Origin: Martinezella lusitana
Lineage (GTDB): Bacteria > Pseudomonadota > Alphaproteobacteria > Rhizobiales > Rhizobiaceae
Assembly: GCF_014207095.1 (NCBI RefSeq)
Contig: NZ_JACHBG010000013.1
Span: 1 to 64,000, forward strand
Direction: 5' to 3'
Length of the DNA: 64,000 nt
A model generated the notes under the pieces. The model was not told where the DNA came from. It saw only the letters and a program-made list of their open reading frames with translations, and searched no databases. Positions 18,667 through 27,712 of this stretch are shown piece by piece. Position numbers and translations under genes: made by a program. The stretch's first letter is position 1; each line of letters starts with the position of its first letter.

Positions 18667-20166
18667 TTAGGCGGCGGTGAAGGGCACGGCAACGAAGGTC
18701 TTGCCGCCGTCGCGTTCGATCAGCAGCAGGACGGATTTGCGGCCATCCTTGCCGGCTTTGGCCACCGCCGTCTGTACATCATGAGCGTTACGCACCGGCT
18801 GGTCGTTGACAGAGACAATGACGTCGCCGGTCTGGATGCCGGCGGCAGCGGCCGGCTTGTCCGGATTGACGCTGGCAACCACGGCACCTTCCACGCCGTG
18901 CGGCAGGTTCAGCTGCTGACGGACGTCTGGCGTGAGATTGGCAAGGCCGACACCGATGCTCGGCTGATTGGACGGCTGGACTTTGCCATCGCCATTGTCG
19001 TTGGCAGCCTGCTTGCTATCGTCATTGCCGCCGATGGTGACACTGACATCCACGCTCTTGCCGTCGCGCCAGAGCGTAACCGAACGCTTGTCGCCGGGGG
19101 AAAGATCGGCGACAAGCCGCGACAGATCCTTCGGCGTCTTGACTGTCTCATTGCCGACCGCGGTCACGATGTCGCCACTCTTGATGCCGGCGCGAGCCGC
19201 CGGCGTGTCGTCTGTGACATTGGCAACGAGCGCGCCTTCGGTCTTCGACAGACCCATGGCGTTCGCGATGTCGGATGTCACGGGTTGGATCGCGACACCG
19301 AGATAGCCGTGATCGATCGAACCGCTCTTTTCCAGCTTGGCGACGATGGCCTTGGCTTCGTTGGAAGGAATGGCAAAGCCGACCCCGACGCTGCCGCCGT
19401 TCGGCGAATAGATGGCCGTGTTGATGCCGACGACATTGCCTTCACGGTCGACCAGCGGGCCGCCGGAATTGCCGTGGTTGATCGGGGCATCGATCTGGAT
19501 GAAGTCGTCATAAGGACCGCTATGCAGGTCGCGGCCGCGGGCCGAGACGATGCCGGCGGTAACCGTCGTGCCGATGCCGAAGGGATTGCCGATCGCCAGG
19601 ATCTGGTCACCCAGCTTCAGTCTGTTGGAGTCGCCCCAAGCGATGGTTGCGAGCGGCTTCGGCGCACTGATCTTGAGGACGGCGAGGTCGGATTTGGCGT
19701 CGGCACCCAAAAGCTTGGCCGGCAGTTCGGTGCCGTCATCGAGCGTTACCTTGATGTCGACGGCGTTCTGGATGACGTGGTTGTTGGTGACGATGATGCC
19801 ATCAGGGCTGATGACGAAGCCAGAGCCGAGCGCCATGGCGCGCTGGCCCTGCTGCTGGCGCGGGGCCTGCTTCGGGAAGGGAATGCCCTGGTTTTCGAAG
19901 AACTGGCGGAACTGTTCGTCCATCGGTGAGTTGCTGTCGGCGCTGGTGTCGGTCGCCCTCATGGTCGTGGTGACGGTGACGACGGCCGGCTTGTCGGCAT
20001 CGACGATGGGAGCGAATGAGCCGCCGGGCGCGATAATGCCGGCGGGCTCAGCGGCAGCGGCGACGGTGGTGGAGTTGCTGAAGGCGAAAGGCAGTGCGCC
20101 GGCGCCGACGATGATGGCGGCGCCTACGATGGCGGTGGTGCGGTGCTTGCGAAGAAGAGATGACAT
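18667..20166 (-). CDS. Do family serine endoprotease (DegP/MucD type)
   Basis: A 499-residue periplasmic protease/chaperone that degrades misfolded envelope proteins. An N-terminal hydrophobic segment (about 10-38, ending AAAA) serves as signal peptide or anchor. The trypsin-like triad is His130 (TNNHVI), Asp160 (KSDLAVL) and Ser234 (GNSGGP). Two PDZ domains follow at about 280-370 and 400-490 (GYLGVAIQPV and SIGVGLANLTP), separated by a polar linker. Length and layout are normal for alphaproteobacterial DegP paralogues. It is monocistronic, with a 265-bp AT-rich upstream region holding no other gene. Confidence 0.95.
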   Translation of the reverse strand: MSSLLRKHRTTAIVGAAIIVGAGALPFAFSNSTTVAAAAEPAGIIAPGGSFAPIVDADKPAVVTVTTTMRATDTSADSNSPMDEQFRQFFENQGIPFPKQAPRQQQGQRAMALGSGFVISPDGIIVTNNHVIQNAVDIKVTLDDGTELPAKLLGADAKSDLAVLKISAPKPLATIAWGDSNRLKLGDQILAIGNPFGIGTTVTAGIVSARGRDLHSGPYDDFIQIDAPINHGNSGGPLVDREGNVVGINTAIYSPNGGSVGVGFAIPSNEAKAIVAKLEKSGSIDHGYLGVAIQPVTSDIANAMGLSKTEGALVANVTDDTPAARAGIKSGDIVTAVGNETVKTPKDLSRLVADLSPGDKRSVTLWRDGKSVDVSVTIGGNDDSKQAANDNGDGKVQPSNQPSIGVGLANLTPDVRQQLNLPHGVEGAVVASVNPDKPAAAAGIQTGDVIVSVNDQPVRNAHDVQTAVAKAGKDGRKSVLLLIERDGGKTFVAVPFTAA

Positions 20167-20431
20167 GGCAAAAGTCCCTTGCGAGATTGTTGGCGAATTG
20201 GCGTCTTGTCCATGTCCGGGACAGGCGTCGAATGGGGCCGCGTCAAATCATTCGGGAAACCTTGGCTTCCCGTCTTTACTCCAGTGAAGTGAAGTATAAA
20301 ACTGAATTGGCGCTGATGAACAATATGATCCGCCAACTGACTTTTACAAATTAAATATTGATCATGTTTTTATTGCAAAAATGTAAGATATTACATGAAT
20401 TTAATGTTGGTTTGCCGGAATTTTTCCATAT

Positions 20432-21109
20432 TTAGCTTTGCGGTACCGGCCATCTCTTGAGCGCCTCTGTGCCAAGCTCCGTCAGCGCGTAGATGCCCCG
20501 ATCGACGCGCTCGAACCAGCCATAGACGTTATCCCTAAGAATTTGCGGGGCCTTCGGCGCGGCTTCACGCATCTCCTTAGGCCGCTGCGCTCCATTTTCG
20601 ATCGCAGCAGCGCAGACAAGCGCCTGCTGCCGATAAGCTGTCATGATCGGCTTGCGTGTGCTGCCGCCGAGGGCCGGATCGCCCTTGCGCCGGCGATGTT
20701 CTTCAACAAGGCGTGATCTGCGCCGTGCATTCTTGCGTGGCATCGGCGCAACCGGGCTGACCATGATATCGACGACGTCGCTGTCCGATACCGTCAGCAT
20801 ACCAAAGCCGAGCCTTCGGCAAAGATCACGGAAGCGGCGATCACCTTCTCGCCCCTTGCCCTTTGCCGAGACGCGGGCGGCGATCCAGACCTCGTCACTT
20901 GCCGCGGCCCGATCTACGGCCTGCAGGATGAGCTCAAGATTGAAGCTCATCTTCAGTTCGCAGATGACGACAATCGGTGGCTCGCCGTCATTGAGCCCGA
21001 CGAGGTCGCAGCCACTGATCTCGCCCTTCACGGCATAGCCTGCGGCTTCGAGAAATGTCTTGATGGGGAGATAGAGCGCCGTTTCCAAATCTGCCTCCGG
21101 GCTGTGCAC
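20432..21109 (-). CDS. DUF2161 domain protein (PD-(D/E)XK nuclease-like fold)
   Basis: A 225-residue cytoplasmic protein that resembles the DUF2161 group. The N-terminal half has a restriction-endonuclease-like pattern: a helix (LYLPIKTFLEAAGY), then an acidic residue in SGCDLVG and the ICELK pair, which together give the D-x(n)-E-x-K layout of this nuclease superfamily. The C-terminal third (from about 150) resembles a small winged helix. The function is not established; DNA-related work is inferred from the fold only. The start is GTG 21109 with no strong ribosome-binding site. It ends beside an AT-rich stretch and has no obvious operon partner; the LysR gene upstream is on the same strand, 12 bp away. 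Confidence 0.75.
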   Translation of the reverse strand: MHSPEADLETALYLPIKTFLEAAGYAVKGEISGCDLVGLNDGEPPIVVICELKMSFNLELILQAVDRAAASDEVWIAARVSAKGKGREGDRRFRDLCRRLGFGMLTVSDSDVVDIMVSPVAPMPRKNARRRSRLVEEHRRRKGDPALGGSTRKPIMTAYRQQALVCAAAIENGAQRPKEMREAAPKAPQILRDNVYGWFERVDRGIYALTELGTEALKRWPVPQS

Positions 21110-21121
21110 ATCCGGCTATTT

Positions 21122-22048
21122 CTATCCGATTCGGTTAACCAGAAAGTCGATAAAGGCGCGGATGCGGGCTGCCAGATGCTCATGGCCGGCATAGACGGCA
21201 TGGACATGCTCTATGTCTTCCGGATTGAAATCTTCGAGAACGGGCACGAGCCTGCCGGCGTCGATGTCCGGCTGGGCATGGAATTGGCCGATCCGGGCAA
21301 GGCCCATACCCGCAACGCAGAGGCTGCGAACGGTCGGTCCGTTATTGGCCTGCAAGTTCCCCTGCACCGTCCTGACGAAATGTACGCCGCTCGTCGGATC
21401 GCGAAAGGGCCAGCCCTCTGCCGTCGGGCGAAAGTTGAAGGTCAGGCAGTTATGATCGTCGAGCTCGTCCGGCGCTTTCGGCAGGCCTCTCCGCTCGGCA
21501 TAGGAGGGGGCTGCAACGATGACGCGGCGGCTCTCCAAGAGCTTGCGCGCCTTGAGTGAACTGTCCCGCAAAGCGCCGGAGCGGATGGCAACATCGGCTC
21601 GCTCGCCGACAATATCGATCACGCTGTCCGTCAGGGAGATATCGAGTTCGATCTCCGGGTAGCGCTGCAGGAAGTCGGGCATGATCGGGACAAGGCATTG
21701 AACCCCGAATGCGACTGACGCGCTGACGCGCAGCGGGCCGCGGGGGATCGTCGCGCCACCGGATGCCACGATCCGCTCCGCCTCCTGAATATCCGCCAGG
21801 ATCGCCCGTGCCTTTTCGAGGTAAATCTCTCCTTCGGGCGTCAACTGCAGCGAACGGGTTGTGCGCACCAAAAGGCGCGTGCCCAGCCGCTCTTCCAACC
21901 GGGTGACGAGCTTGCTGACCGCGGAGGGCGAAAGGCGCAGTTTGCGGCCAGCGGCCGAAAAGCTTCTCAATGTCGCTGCCTGAACGAAGACATCCATCTC
22001 GCCAGCACGATTGTCCAAGCTTGCCTCCTGACTTTGAATTAAATTCAT
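21122..22048 (-). CDS. LysR family transcriptional regulator
   Basis: A 308-residue LysR-type regulator. The winged helix-turn-helix is at about residues 18-77 (MDVFVQAATLRSFSAAGRKLRLSPSAVSKLVTRLEERLG). It is followed by a periplasmic-binding-like effector domain with the features of the CrgA/DmlR subgroup (GPLRVSASVAFG). It faces an MFS exporter gene across a 114-bp gap, the usual sign of direct control. The effector is unknown. ATG 22048 lacks a good ribosome-binding site; an in-frame ATG at 21997 (MDVFVQAA) is an alternative start. Confidence 0.92.
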   Translation of the reverse strand: MNLIQSQEASLDNRAGEMDVFVQAATLRSFSAAGRKLRLSPSAVSKLVTRLEERLGTRLLVRTTRSLQLTPEGEIYLEKARAILADIQEAERIVASGGATIPRGPLRVSASVAFGVQCLVPIMPDFLQRYPEIELDISLTDSVIDIVGERADVAIRSGALRDSSLKARKLLESRRVIVAAPSYAERRGLPKAPDELDDHNCLTFNFRPTAEGWPFRDPTSGVHFVRTVQGNLQANNGPTVRSLCVAGMGLARIGQFHAQPDIDAGRLVPVLEDFNPEDIEHVHAVYAGHEHLAARIRAFIDFLVNRIG

Positions 22049-22162
22049 AAGTGTTGAGGCAATATAGGTGATTATCGATTGAATGTCCCGGCCTCATATT
22101 CCCTCCCGAACAAGAACCAGCACAGCCGAGATTTCCGGCTGCCTTCTCGATCGGGTGATCCC

Positions 22163-23356
22163 ATGCCTCTCGCACTTTTTGCGTTGACGATCGCGGCCTA
22201 TGCGATCGGCACAACCGAATTCGTTATTGTCGGCCTGCTGCCCACCGTGGCGAACGACCTCCACATCAACCTGCCGCTTGCCGGCCTCATTGTCAGCGTC
22301 TATGCGCTTGGCGTCACCTTCGGCGCGCCGATTCTGACGGCATTGACCGGCCGTATCGAGCGCAAGCCGCTGCTGCTCGGCCTGATGGCGCTGTTCATCA
22401 TCGGCAACAGCTTGGCGGCCTTGAGCCCGTCCTATGCGCCGCTGCTGGTCGCGCGCGTGCTCTCAGCCTTCGCTCACGGCGTATTCTTCTCTGTAGGTTC
22501 GACGATTGCCGCCGATCTCGTGCCGGAGAACCGTCGTGCCTCGGCGATCGCCATGATGTTCATGGGGCTGACCGTTGCCATCGTCACCGGCGTCCCCCTG
22601 GGTACGTTCATTGGTCAGACCTTCGGCTGGCGCGCGACTTTTGCTGCTGTTGCAGGCCTCGGTATCGTGGCTTTTGCCGGCATCTTGCTGTTGCTGCCTT
22701 CCAACCTCAAGAAAGCTCCGCCTGCGAGCATTGGCGAGCAGATTGGAGTGCTTGCCAGTGGTCGGTTGCTGATCGTCTTTGCCATGACCGCGCTTGGTTA
22801 CGGCGGCACCTTCGTCGCCTTCACGTTCCTGGCTTCCATCCTGCAGGAAGTCACAGGCTTTGCCGCCTCGGCCGTCAGCCTCATCCTGGTGGTTTACGGT
22901 ATTGCGATCGCAATCGGCAACGTCGTGGGTGGTCGCCTTGCCAACGGCAACCCGGTTCGGGCTCTGATTTGGCTGTTTGCCGCTCAGGCGGTCGTCCTTG
23001 TCCTCTTCAGCTTCACCGCCGTCTCGCCTTGGCTTGCAATCCCGACGCTCGCAGCTCTCGGCTTCCTGTCATTCGCTAATGTGCCGGGCCTGCAGCTCTA
23101 TGTCGTCCAGCTTGCCCGGCAGGTGCGCCCCGCCGCCGTCGATGTGGCCTCGGCGCTCAATATCGCCGCCTTCAACCTCGGCATAGCCGCAGGCGCTTGG
23201 GTCGGCGGTCTGGTGGTGGAATCCTCGCTGGGGCTCGGCGCCACACCCTGGGTCGGCGCGATTCTCGTCGTCACTGCCCTGCTGTTTACCCTCTGGAGCG
23301 GCGCGCTCGATCGCCGCTCGGCTTCCGCAACGCAGGCCGTTTCCTACGCCGCCTGA
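22163..23356 (+). CDS. MFS transporter, DHA1 (arabinose efflux permease-like)
   Basis: A 397-residue major facilitator with 12 predicted membrane helices. It opens with LALFALTIAAYAIGTTEFVIVGLLPTV, the hallmark of the AraJ/YdhP drug-proton antiporter group. Motif A-like residues follow the second helix (GRIERKPLL). It probably exports a small molecule or drug by proton antiport. I start at ATG 22163, behind GGTGATC, because this places the first helix at the N-terminus; the frame opens upstream to 22079. It is divergent from a LysR gene and 30 bp before an aldo/keto reductase gene, so the two are probably one unit. Confidence 0.92.
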   Translation: MPLALFALTIAAYAIGTTEFVIVGLLPTVANDLHINLPLAGLIVSVYALGVTFGAPILTALTGRIERKPLLLGLMALFIIGNSLAALSPSYAPLLVARVLSAFAHGVFFSVGSTIAADLVPENRRASAIAMMFMGLTVAIVTGVPLGTFIGQTFGWRATFAAVAGLGIVAFAGILLLLPSNLKKAPPASIGEQIGVLASGRLLIVFAMTALGYGGTFVAFTFLASILQEVTGFAASAVSLILVVYGIAIAIGNVVGGRLANGNPVRALIWLFAAQAVVLVLFSFTAVSPWLAIPTLAALGFLSFANVPGLQLYVVQLARQVRPAAVDVASALNIAAFNLGIAAGAWVGGLVVESSLGLGATPWVGAILVVTALLFTLWSGALDRRSASATQAVSYAA

Positions 23357-23386
23357 TCATACACTCTAAAGGAAAGGACTATTCCA

Positions 23387-24217
23387 ATGGAAATCGTCAA
23401 CGCCAATGGCTCATCCATCCCGGCTCTCGGCTTCGGCACGTTCCGCATGCCCGGCCCGGACACCCAGCGCATGGTGGAGCATGTGTTGCGCAATGGCTAT
23501 CGCCACATCGATACCGCCCAGATCTACGGCAACGAGGCTGACGTCGGCGACGGCATTCTCCGTTCGGGCATCGCTCGCGCAGATCTGTTCCTCACCACGA
23601 AGGTCTGGGTCGAGAACTATTCTCACAACGCCTTCGTCGCTTCGGTCGACGAAAGCCTGAAGAAGCTGAAGACAGACCACGTCGACCTCCTGCTTCTGCA
23701 TTGGCCGAATGACGCCGTTCCGCTTGCTGAGCAGATTGGCGCCCTCAATGAGGTAGCAAAGGCAGGCAAGGTTCGCCATATCGGTGTTTCCAACTTCAAC
23801 CGGACTTTGATGCGCGACGCGGCTCGCCTCAGCGATTTGCCACTCGTCAACAACCAGGTCGAATATCACCCCTATCTCGACCAGTCGCTTGTCATGGAGA
23901 CTGCCGCCAGCCTCGGCATGTCGGTAACCGGCTATTACGCCATGGCTGATGGCAAGGTGCTTTCGGAACCGGTGCTGAAGGAGATTGCCGGTCGACATGG
24001 AAAATCGATTGCCCAGATCGTTCTGCGCTGGATCGTCCAGCAGGGGTTGATCACCCTCTCCAAGACGGTGTCGGAAACCCGCGCGGCAGAAAATGCGGCC
24101 ATCTTCGATTTTGCGCTTTCGCAGGACGAGATGGCTGCGATCCACGCGCTCGCGCAGCCGAAGGGCCGGATCGTCAGCCCTGATGGGCTCGCGCCAGTCT
24201 GGGACGAGGCTGCTTAA
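23387..24217 (+). CDS. Aldo/keto reductase (2,5-diketo-D-gluconate reductase type)
   Basis: A 276-residue NADPH-dependent carbonyl reductase with a TIM-barrel fold. The catalytic tetrad is visible as Asp42, Tyr47, Lys72 and His105 (DTAQIYGNE, TTKVW, LLLLHWPND). The motif GVSNFNRTLM and the C-terminal LSKTVSETRAAEN cofactor segment are typical. The length and motifs fit the DkgB branch. AAAGGAAAGG lies upstream of the ATG. The pairing with an MFS exporter under a LysR gene suggests detoxification of reactive aldehydes or ketones, although sugar metabolism is possible. Confidence 0.92.
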   Translation: MEIVNANGSSIPALGFGTFRMPGPDTQRMVEHVLRNGYRHIDTAQIYGNEADVGDGILRSGIARADLFLTTKVWVENYSHNAFVASVDESLKKLKTDHVDLLLLHWPNDAVPLAEQIGALNEVAKAGKVRHIGVSNFNRTLMRDAARLSDLPLVNNQVEYHPYLDQSLVMETAASLGMSVTGYYAMADGKVLSEPVLKEIAGRHGKSIAQIVLRWIVQQGLITLSKTVSETRAAENAAIFDFALSQDEMAAIHALAQPKGRIVSPDGLAPVWDEAA

Positions 24218-24233
24218 CTCTCGGAAGATATTG

Positions 24234-24264
24234 AAGAAGGGAGCCGCTCAACGGCTCCCTTCTT
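24234..24264. terminator. Rho-independent terminator between convergent genes
   Basis: A perfect 13-bp stem (aagaagggagccg, 24234-24246, and its complement, 24252-24264) with a 5-nt loop lies between the aldo/keto reductase stop and the convergent GH94 stop. The 3' arm ends in tctt and the 5' arm in aagaa, so it can serve both directions. Confidence 0.85.
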
Positions 24265-24275
24265 TACTGATGATT

Positions 24276-27200
24276 TCAGGCCTTGAAATCCAGATTGACC
24301 TCACAAGCGCCGATCGAGGCGGGGAGGAGCGGTTTGCGGATGCGCTGGCCGAACTGCCGTTTAAAGCCGAAGACATTGCCGATCAGGCTCTTGGTATAGA
24401 GGCCGGGGCCGCTGGAATAAGTGCGCCAGCCTCCATCGACGGCTATATCGCCCGCCTTGACGCGAGCCCAGTCCGCAGAGGCGCGATAGCGGTCGTCGAA
24501 GGCCGCGTCGCTGCTGCTGAAATAGGTGTTGCGCTGACGCAGCGATGCATGCTCCAGCCTGCCGCTGACGGCGATCGGATTAGCGAGCGCCAGTGCTTCC
24601 CACACGGCTTCCGCGTCGTCGTCGAGTGCCAGTGCTTCGCAGTAACGCAAATGCGCATGCACATACATGAGGCCGATTTCGCGGCCGAAGAAGGATGAGG
24701 ATTCGGCGCGCCGGAACAACTTTTCCGGGCCGCCGGAGTAGGTTGCCGGTTTTTCCATCAAGCGCACGCCATCCGGAAACAGCAGGTTCTCGCGGATGAT
24801 CTTCATGTGCGCATGACGCTGATCGGGCGTGAACAATCCGCCGATCATGGGTTGGGTCATTGCGATCAGCGAATAGTGCAGTCCCGTCCTTGTATCGTCG
24901 GGATGCAGCAGCAGTTCGACGCCGTCATGGCTCGGGTCGAAGACGCCGTAGCCGGCGACGATGCCGTCACGCATCAGCAGCCGGTTGAAATCGGCGCGCA
25001 TGGCGGCGGCCGTTGCCTGGAGCGACTGTGCCTCCTCGTTGCGGCTGGCAAGCGTCAGGATATTGGCATAGCGCACCAGCTGTTCATACAGCAGCGAAAC
25101 GGTCCAGCTGCTCACCATCCAGTCGCGCAGGTGCGGATCGGCCGGCTGCAGGCTGTCGTTCCAATCGCCTTCGCCATAGCGAATGAGACTGGTTCCCGGC
25201 ACGAAGCGGCTGCGCACGGTGTCGAGCAGCTTCTCGACGTGATCGGAGATCGTCGCACGTTCCGAGGTCAATTGTACGGTATCGTCGGCCCGCCACGGAA
25301 CGGTTTCGGCAAGCAAGGTGATATCGCCGGTGGCCTCGATATAGTCGCACAGTGCCTTCAAAGGCCAGACGACGATGTCGCCATGCGCCTCGCCGGCACG
25401 GATATTGGCGTAGGGCTCCAGCATGAACCACTGCGGCCAGTCGCCGCGATCCCGATATTGCTCGGAGAACAGCGTGATGAGGATCTGTCGGACCTCTTCG
25501 TCATGCTCATAGGCGAGCAGGAACTCGATCGGCCCCTGGCAGACGTCGCGCGTTCCCCAGGCCGCGCCCGTATATTGCTCCAGCCCATGCGGCACGCTCA
25601 GATGCACGATGGCGTCATGCGCGATCCAGGGCACCATGACGGACTGTGCCGCCACATCCCGACCATCGCCTTCGATACGCGCACCGCGCGTCACATGGCT
25701 CCAGAAGCGTTGCGCAGGCGCCAGCATCTCGCTGCTCTCCACACCCTTGGCATAACGTGCCGCAAAAGCCTCACCGGCCGCGGCGTCGGCCATCGAACCG
25801 GTAACGACAAAGCGGAAGGTCTGCGTGGGATGCGACTTCAGCGCGATGAACGGACCATTGCGCGAGATTCCGTCGCTATACAGCAGCTCGTCGCCGCCGA
25901 TGGCCTCGAAGGCATCCGGCGTCGACGTGACGAGGTGGTAGGCGGCATTCGGATAGCGATCCCACAGCCAGGAAGGTTGCGGGCGGAAGGAAATCTTCTT
26001 TTTGGCCGTATCGATGGCGATATTGGCCACGGCTTCATAGTCGCGTTCGCCAAGGACGATATGGCCGAAGACGAGAAAACGGCAGGCGTTGCCTTCGACG
26101 GTGACGCTCCACTGCATGGCCGGATCGTCGCCGGAAGCGATTGCGGACACGGATATGGTGCGGCCAGACAGCCGATAGGTCCAGCTCACGTCGCTGAGGC
26201 CCATCTCGAAAGCCGAGGGTACGCCGAGCAGACGCCAGCCTTCGCCGAGGTCCACCAGAATGCGCAAACCGCTCGCCCGCGTCAGATTGTAGGGGTCGCG
26301 GGAGACGGAGAAAAGCTTGTGGAAAGAGGTGTTGCCGATGGTCAGCTGCGCGGCGAAAATACCCTGCATCCAACAGGTGGCCGCCAAGGTCTTGTCATCG
26401 AGGAGCATGTTCTGCCCGCTGCGGATGATGGATCCGTGGCGGCGAGCCACAAGATGTTCCTTGTCAGCGAGCACGACATGTCTGTTGTGCGCCCCGTCGG
26501 GCACAAAGAAGGAAACGAGCCTTCCCTCGACATGCTCCTCAAGCATGCGCTTGGGGTAAAGCGCATCGATCTCGGACTGACCGAGGCTCGCGCTGACGGC
26601 AAGAGGCGCGTCCTGGACGAGGCTGCGGGCCGGTTGGGTGGCAGCGATCGTGTTCTTGGACAATGCGCCATGCAATGTCGCGAGGTTGTCGAGGCGGGCA
26701 AGATCGGCATCGCTCGAGGCCGTCGGATGATCGGCGACGAACACGCCAAAGAAGGTTGTCGTTGTAGTTGCGGTCGGCGCGAGCGTCAGCGGCTTCGACT
26801 GGATCGCCGGGCAGGCAACCTCGTGCTGCTTGCGGATGCTCGGCAAGCTAGTGCCGAAGTTCGGCACCATAACGCCGTCATTGTTTTTCGACGGCACGAG
26901 GAGCTGGATTGCATCGGTCGCGTAGGCTGCGGCCCCTTCCAGGCAACCTTGCGCCAGCCATGGACTGCGTCCACCGCCTTGCTTGAGGTTCTGTCTGTTC
27001 ATGATGACAGGCCCGAAGGCGGCATGGCCGGCAATATGGTGGTCGATATATTGCGAGGCATAGGCCTCGCTGTTCATCAGGAAGCCGCGGTCGCCAAGGC
27101 CGACGTCCTGAAGAAGAACAAGATCGGCCTCGAGAGCCGCGCCGGTCGAATTTTCCAGCGACACTTGCCAGAACCATGCCGCTTCACTCGGATGAAGCCG

Positions 27201-27536
27201 AAGGTTGACCGTGTGCCTGATACCCGCCGTCTCGCCGCTCCAGCAAAAGCCGCTTTCGGCATGACCGAACCGCACCGCAGCCTTCGGCCCGACGATTTCA
27301 GCCGTCTTTGGCTTAGCGCCGCCAACGCGCAGATAAAGCCTGCCGATCCCGCCGTAAACGGGCGAGCCGAGCACCTGGCTGATCATGACGCCGCCCTGCT
27401 GGTCGGCGAAATCGATTGAGAACAGCGTGCCGTTCGGCAAAACCGAGGCCGAAAGACCGGCGCTATTGCCAAGCGTGAGAAGGCCAAGTTCTTCGCGACG
27501 GGGCGTTTGAAAGCTGCGATTGGCGTCGGACGACAT
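24276..27536 (-). CDS. GH94 family glycoside phosphorylase (1,2-beta-oligoglucan phosphorylase-like)
   Basis: A 1086-residue cytoplasmic enzyme of glycoside hydrolase family 94 (formerly glycosyltransferase 36), which phosphorolyses beta-glucosides to sugar 1-phosphate. An N-terminal beta-sandwich region is followed by an (alpha/alpha)6 barrel. The GDWNDS motif (Asp791-Asp794), which marks the catalytic acid of the family, lies in YGEGDWNDSLQPADPHLRDW. The large size resembles 1,2-beta-oligoglucan phosphorylases more than cellobiose phosphorylases (about 800 residues), and rhizobia make beta-1,2-glucan. That assignment is inference from length. There is no signal peptide. It lies 176 bp behind a beta-mannosidase gene on the same strand. 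Confidence 0.82.
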   Translation of the reverse strand: MSSDANRSFQTPRREELGLLTLGNSAGLSASVLPNGTLFSIDFADQQGGVMISQVLGSPVYGGIGRLYLRVGGAKPKTAEIVGPKAAVRFGHAESGFCWSGETAGIRHTVNLRLHPSEAAWFWQVSLENSTGAALEADLVLLQDVGLGDRGFLMNSEAYASQYIDHHIAGHAAFGPVIMNRQNLKQGGGRSPWLAQGCLEGAAAYATDAIQLLVPSKNNDGVMVPNFGTSLPSIRKQHEVACPAIQSKPLTLAPTATTTTTFFGVFVADHPTASSDADLARLDNLATLHGALSKNTIAATQPARSLVQDAPLAVSASLGQSEIDALYPKRMLEEHVEGRLVSFFVPDGAHNRHVVLADKEHLVARRHGSIIRSGQNMLLDDKTLAATCWMQGIFAAQLTIGNTSFHKLFSVSRDPYNLTRASGLRILVDLGEGWRLLGVPSAFEMGLSDVSWTYRLSGRTISVSAIASGDDPAMQWSVTVEGNACRFLVFGHIVLGERDYEAVANIAIDTAKKKISFRPQPSWLWDRYPNAAYHLVTSTPDAFEAIGGDELLYSDGISRNGPFIALKSHPTQTFRFVVTGSMADAAAGEAFAARYAKGVESSEMLAPAQRFWSHVTRGARIEGDGRDVAAQSVMVPWIAHDAIVHLSVPHGLEQYTGAAWGTRDVCQGPIEFLLAYEHDEEVRQILITLFSEQYRDRGDWPQWFMLEPYANIRAGEAHGDIVVWPLKALCDYIEATGDITLLAETVPWRADDTVQLTSERATISDHVEKLLDTVRSRFVPGTSLIRYGEGDWNDSLQPADPHLRDWMVSSWTVSLLYEQLVRYANILTLASRNEEAQSLQATAAAMRADFNRLLMRDGIVAGYGVFDPSHDGVELLLHPDDTRTGLHYSLIAMTQPMIGGLFTPDQRHAHMKIIRENLLFPDGVRLMEKPATYSGGPEKLFRRAESSSFFGREIGLMYVHAHLRYCEALALDDDAEAVWEALALANPIAVSGRLEHASLRQRNTYFSSSDAAFDDRYRASADWARVKAGDIAVDGGWRTYSSGPGLYTKSLIGNVFGFKRQFGQRIRKPLLPASIGACEVNLDFKA

Positions 27537-27712
27537 AAGCGGTGTCTCGCTGATTCATGGATCGGATAAGGGGCACTAGATCACAAGGCGGCGCCCGATC
27601 ATAGGAGGCAAATCTTCGTTCACCTGCGCAATCTTTCGTGACGGTTTACATGCGATAGCTGCCCCGATCCGGCGCAAGGCGCCGGAAATTTCAGGAAAAG
27701 CCGGTGCCAAGT

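Noticed and set aside
24807-27419. An 870-codon open frame on the plus strand
   Set aside because: It is antisense to the GH94 gene, which has the family's DWND motif and expected length. No domain or ribosome-binding site supports the plus-strand frame.
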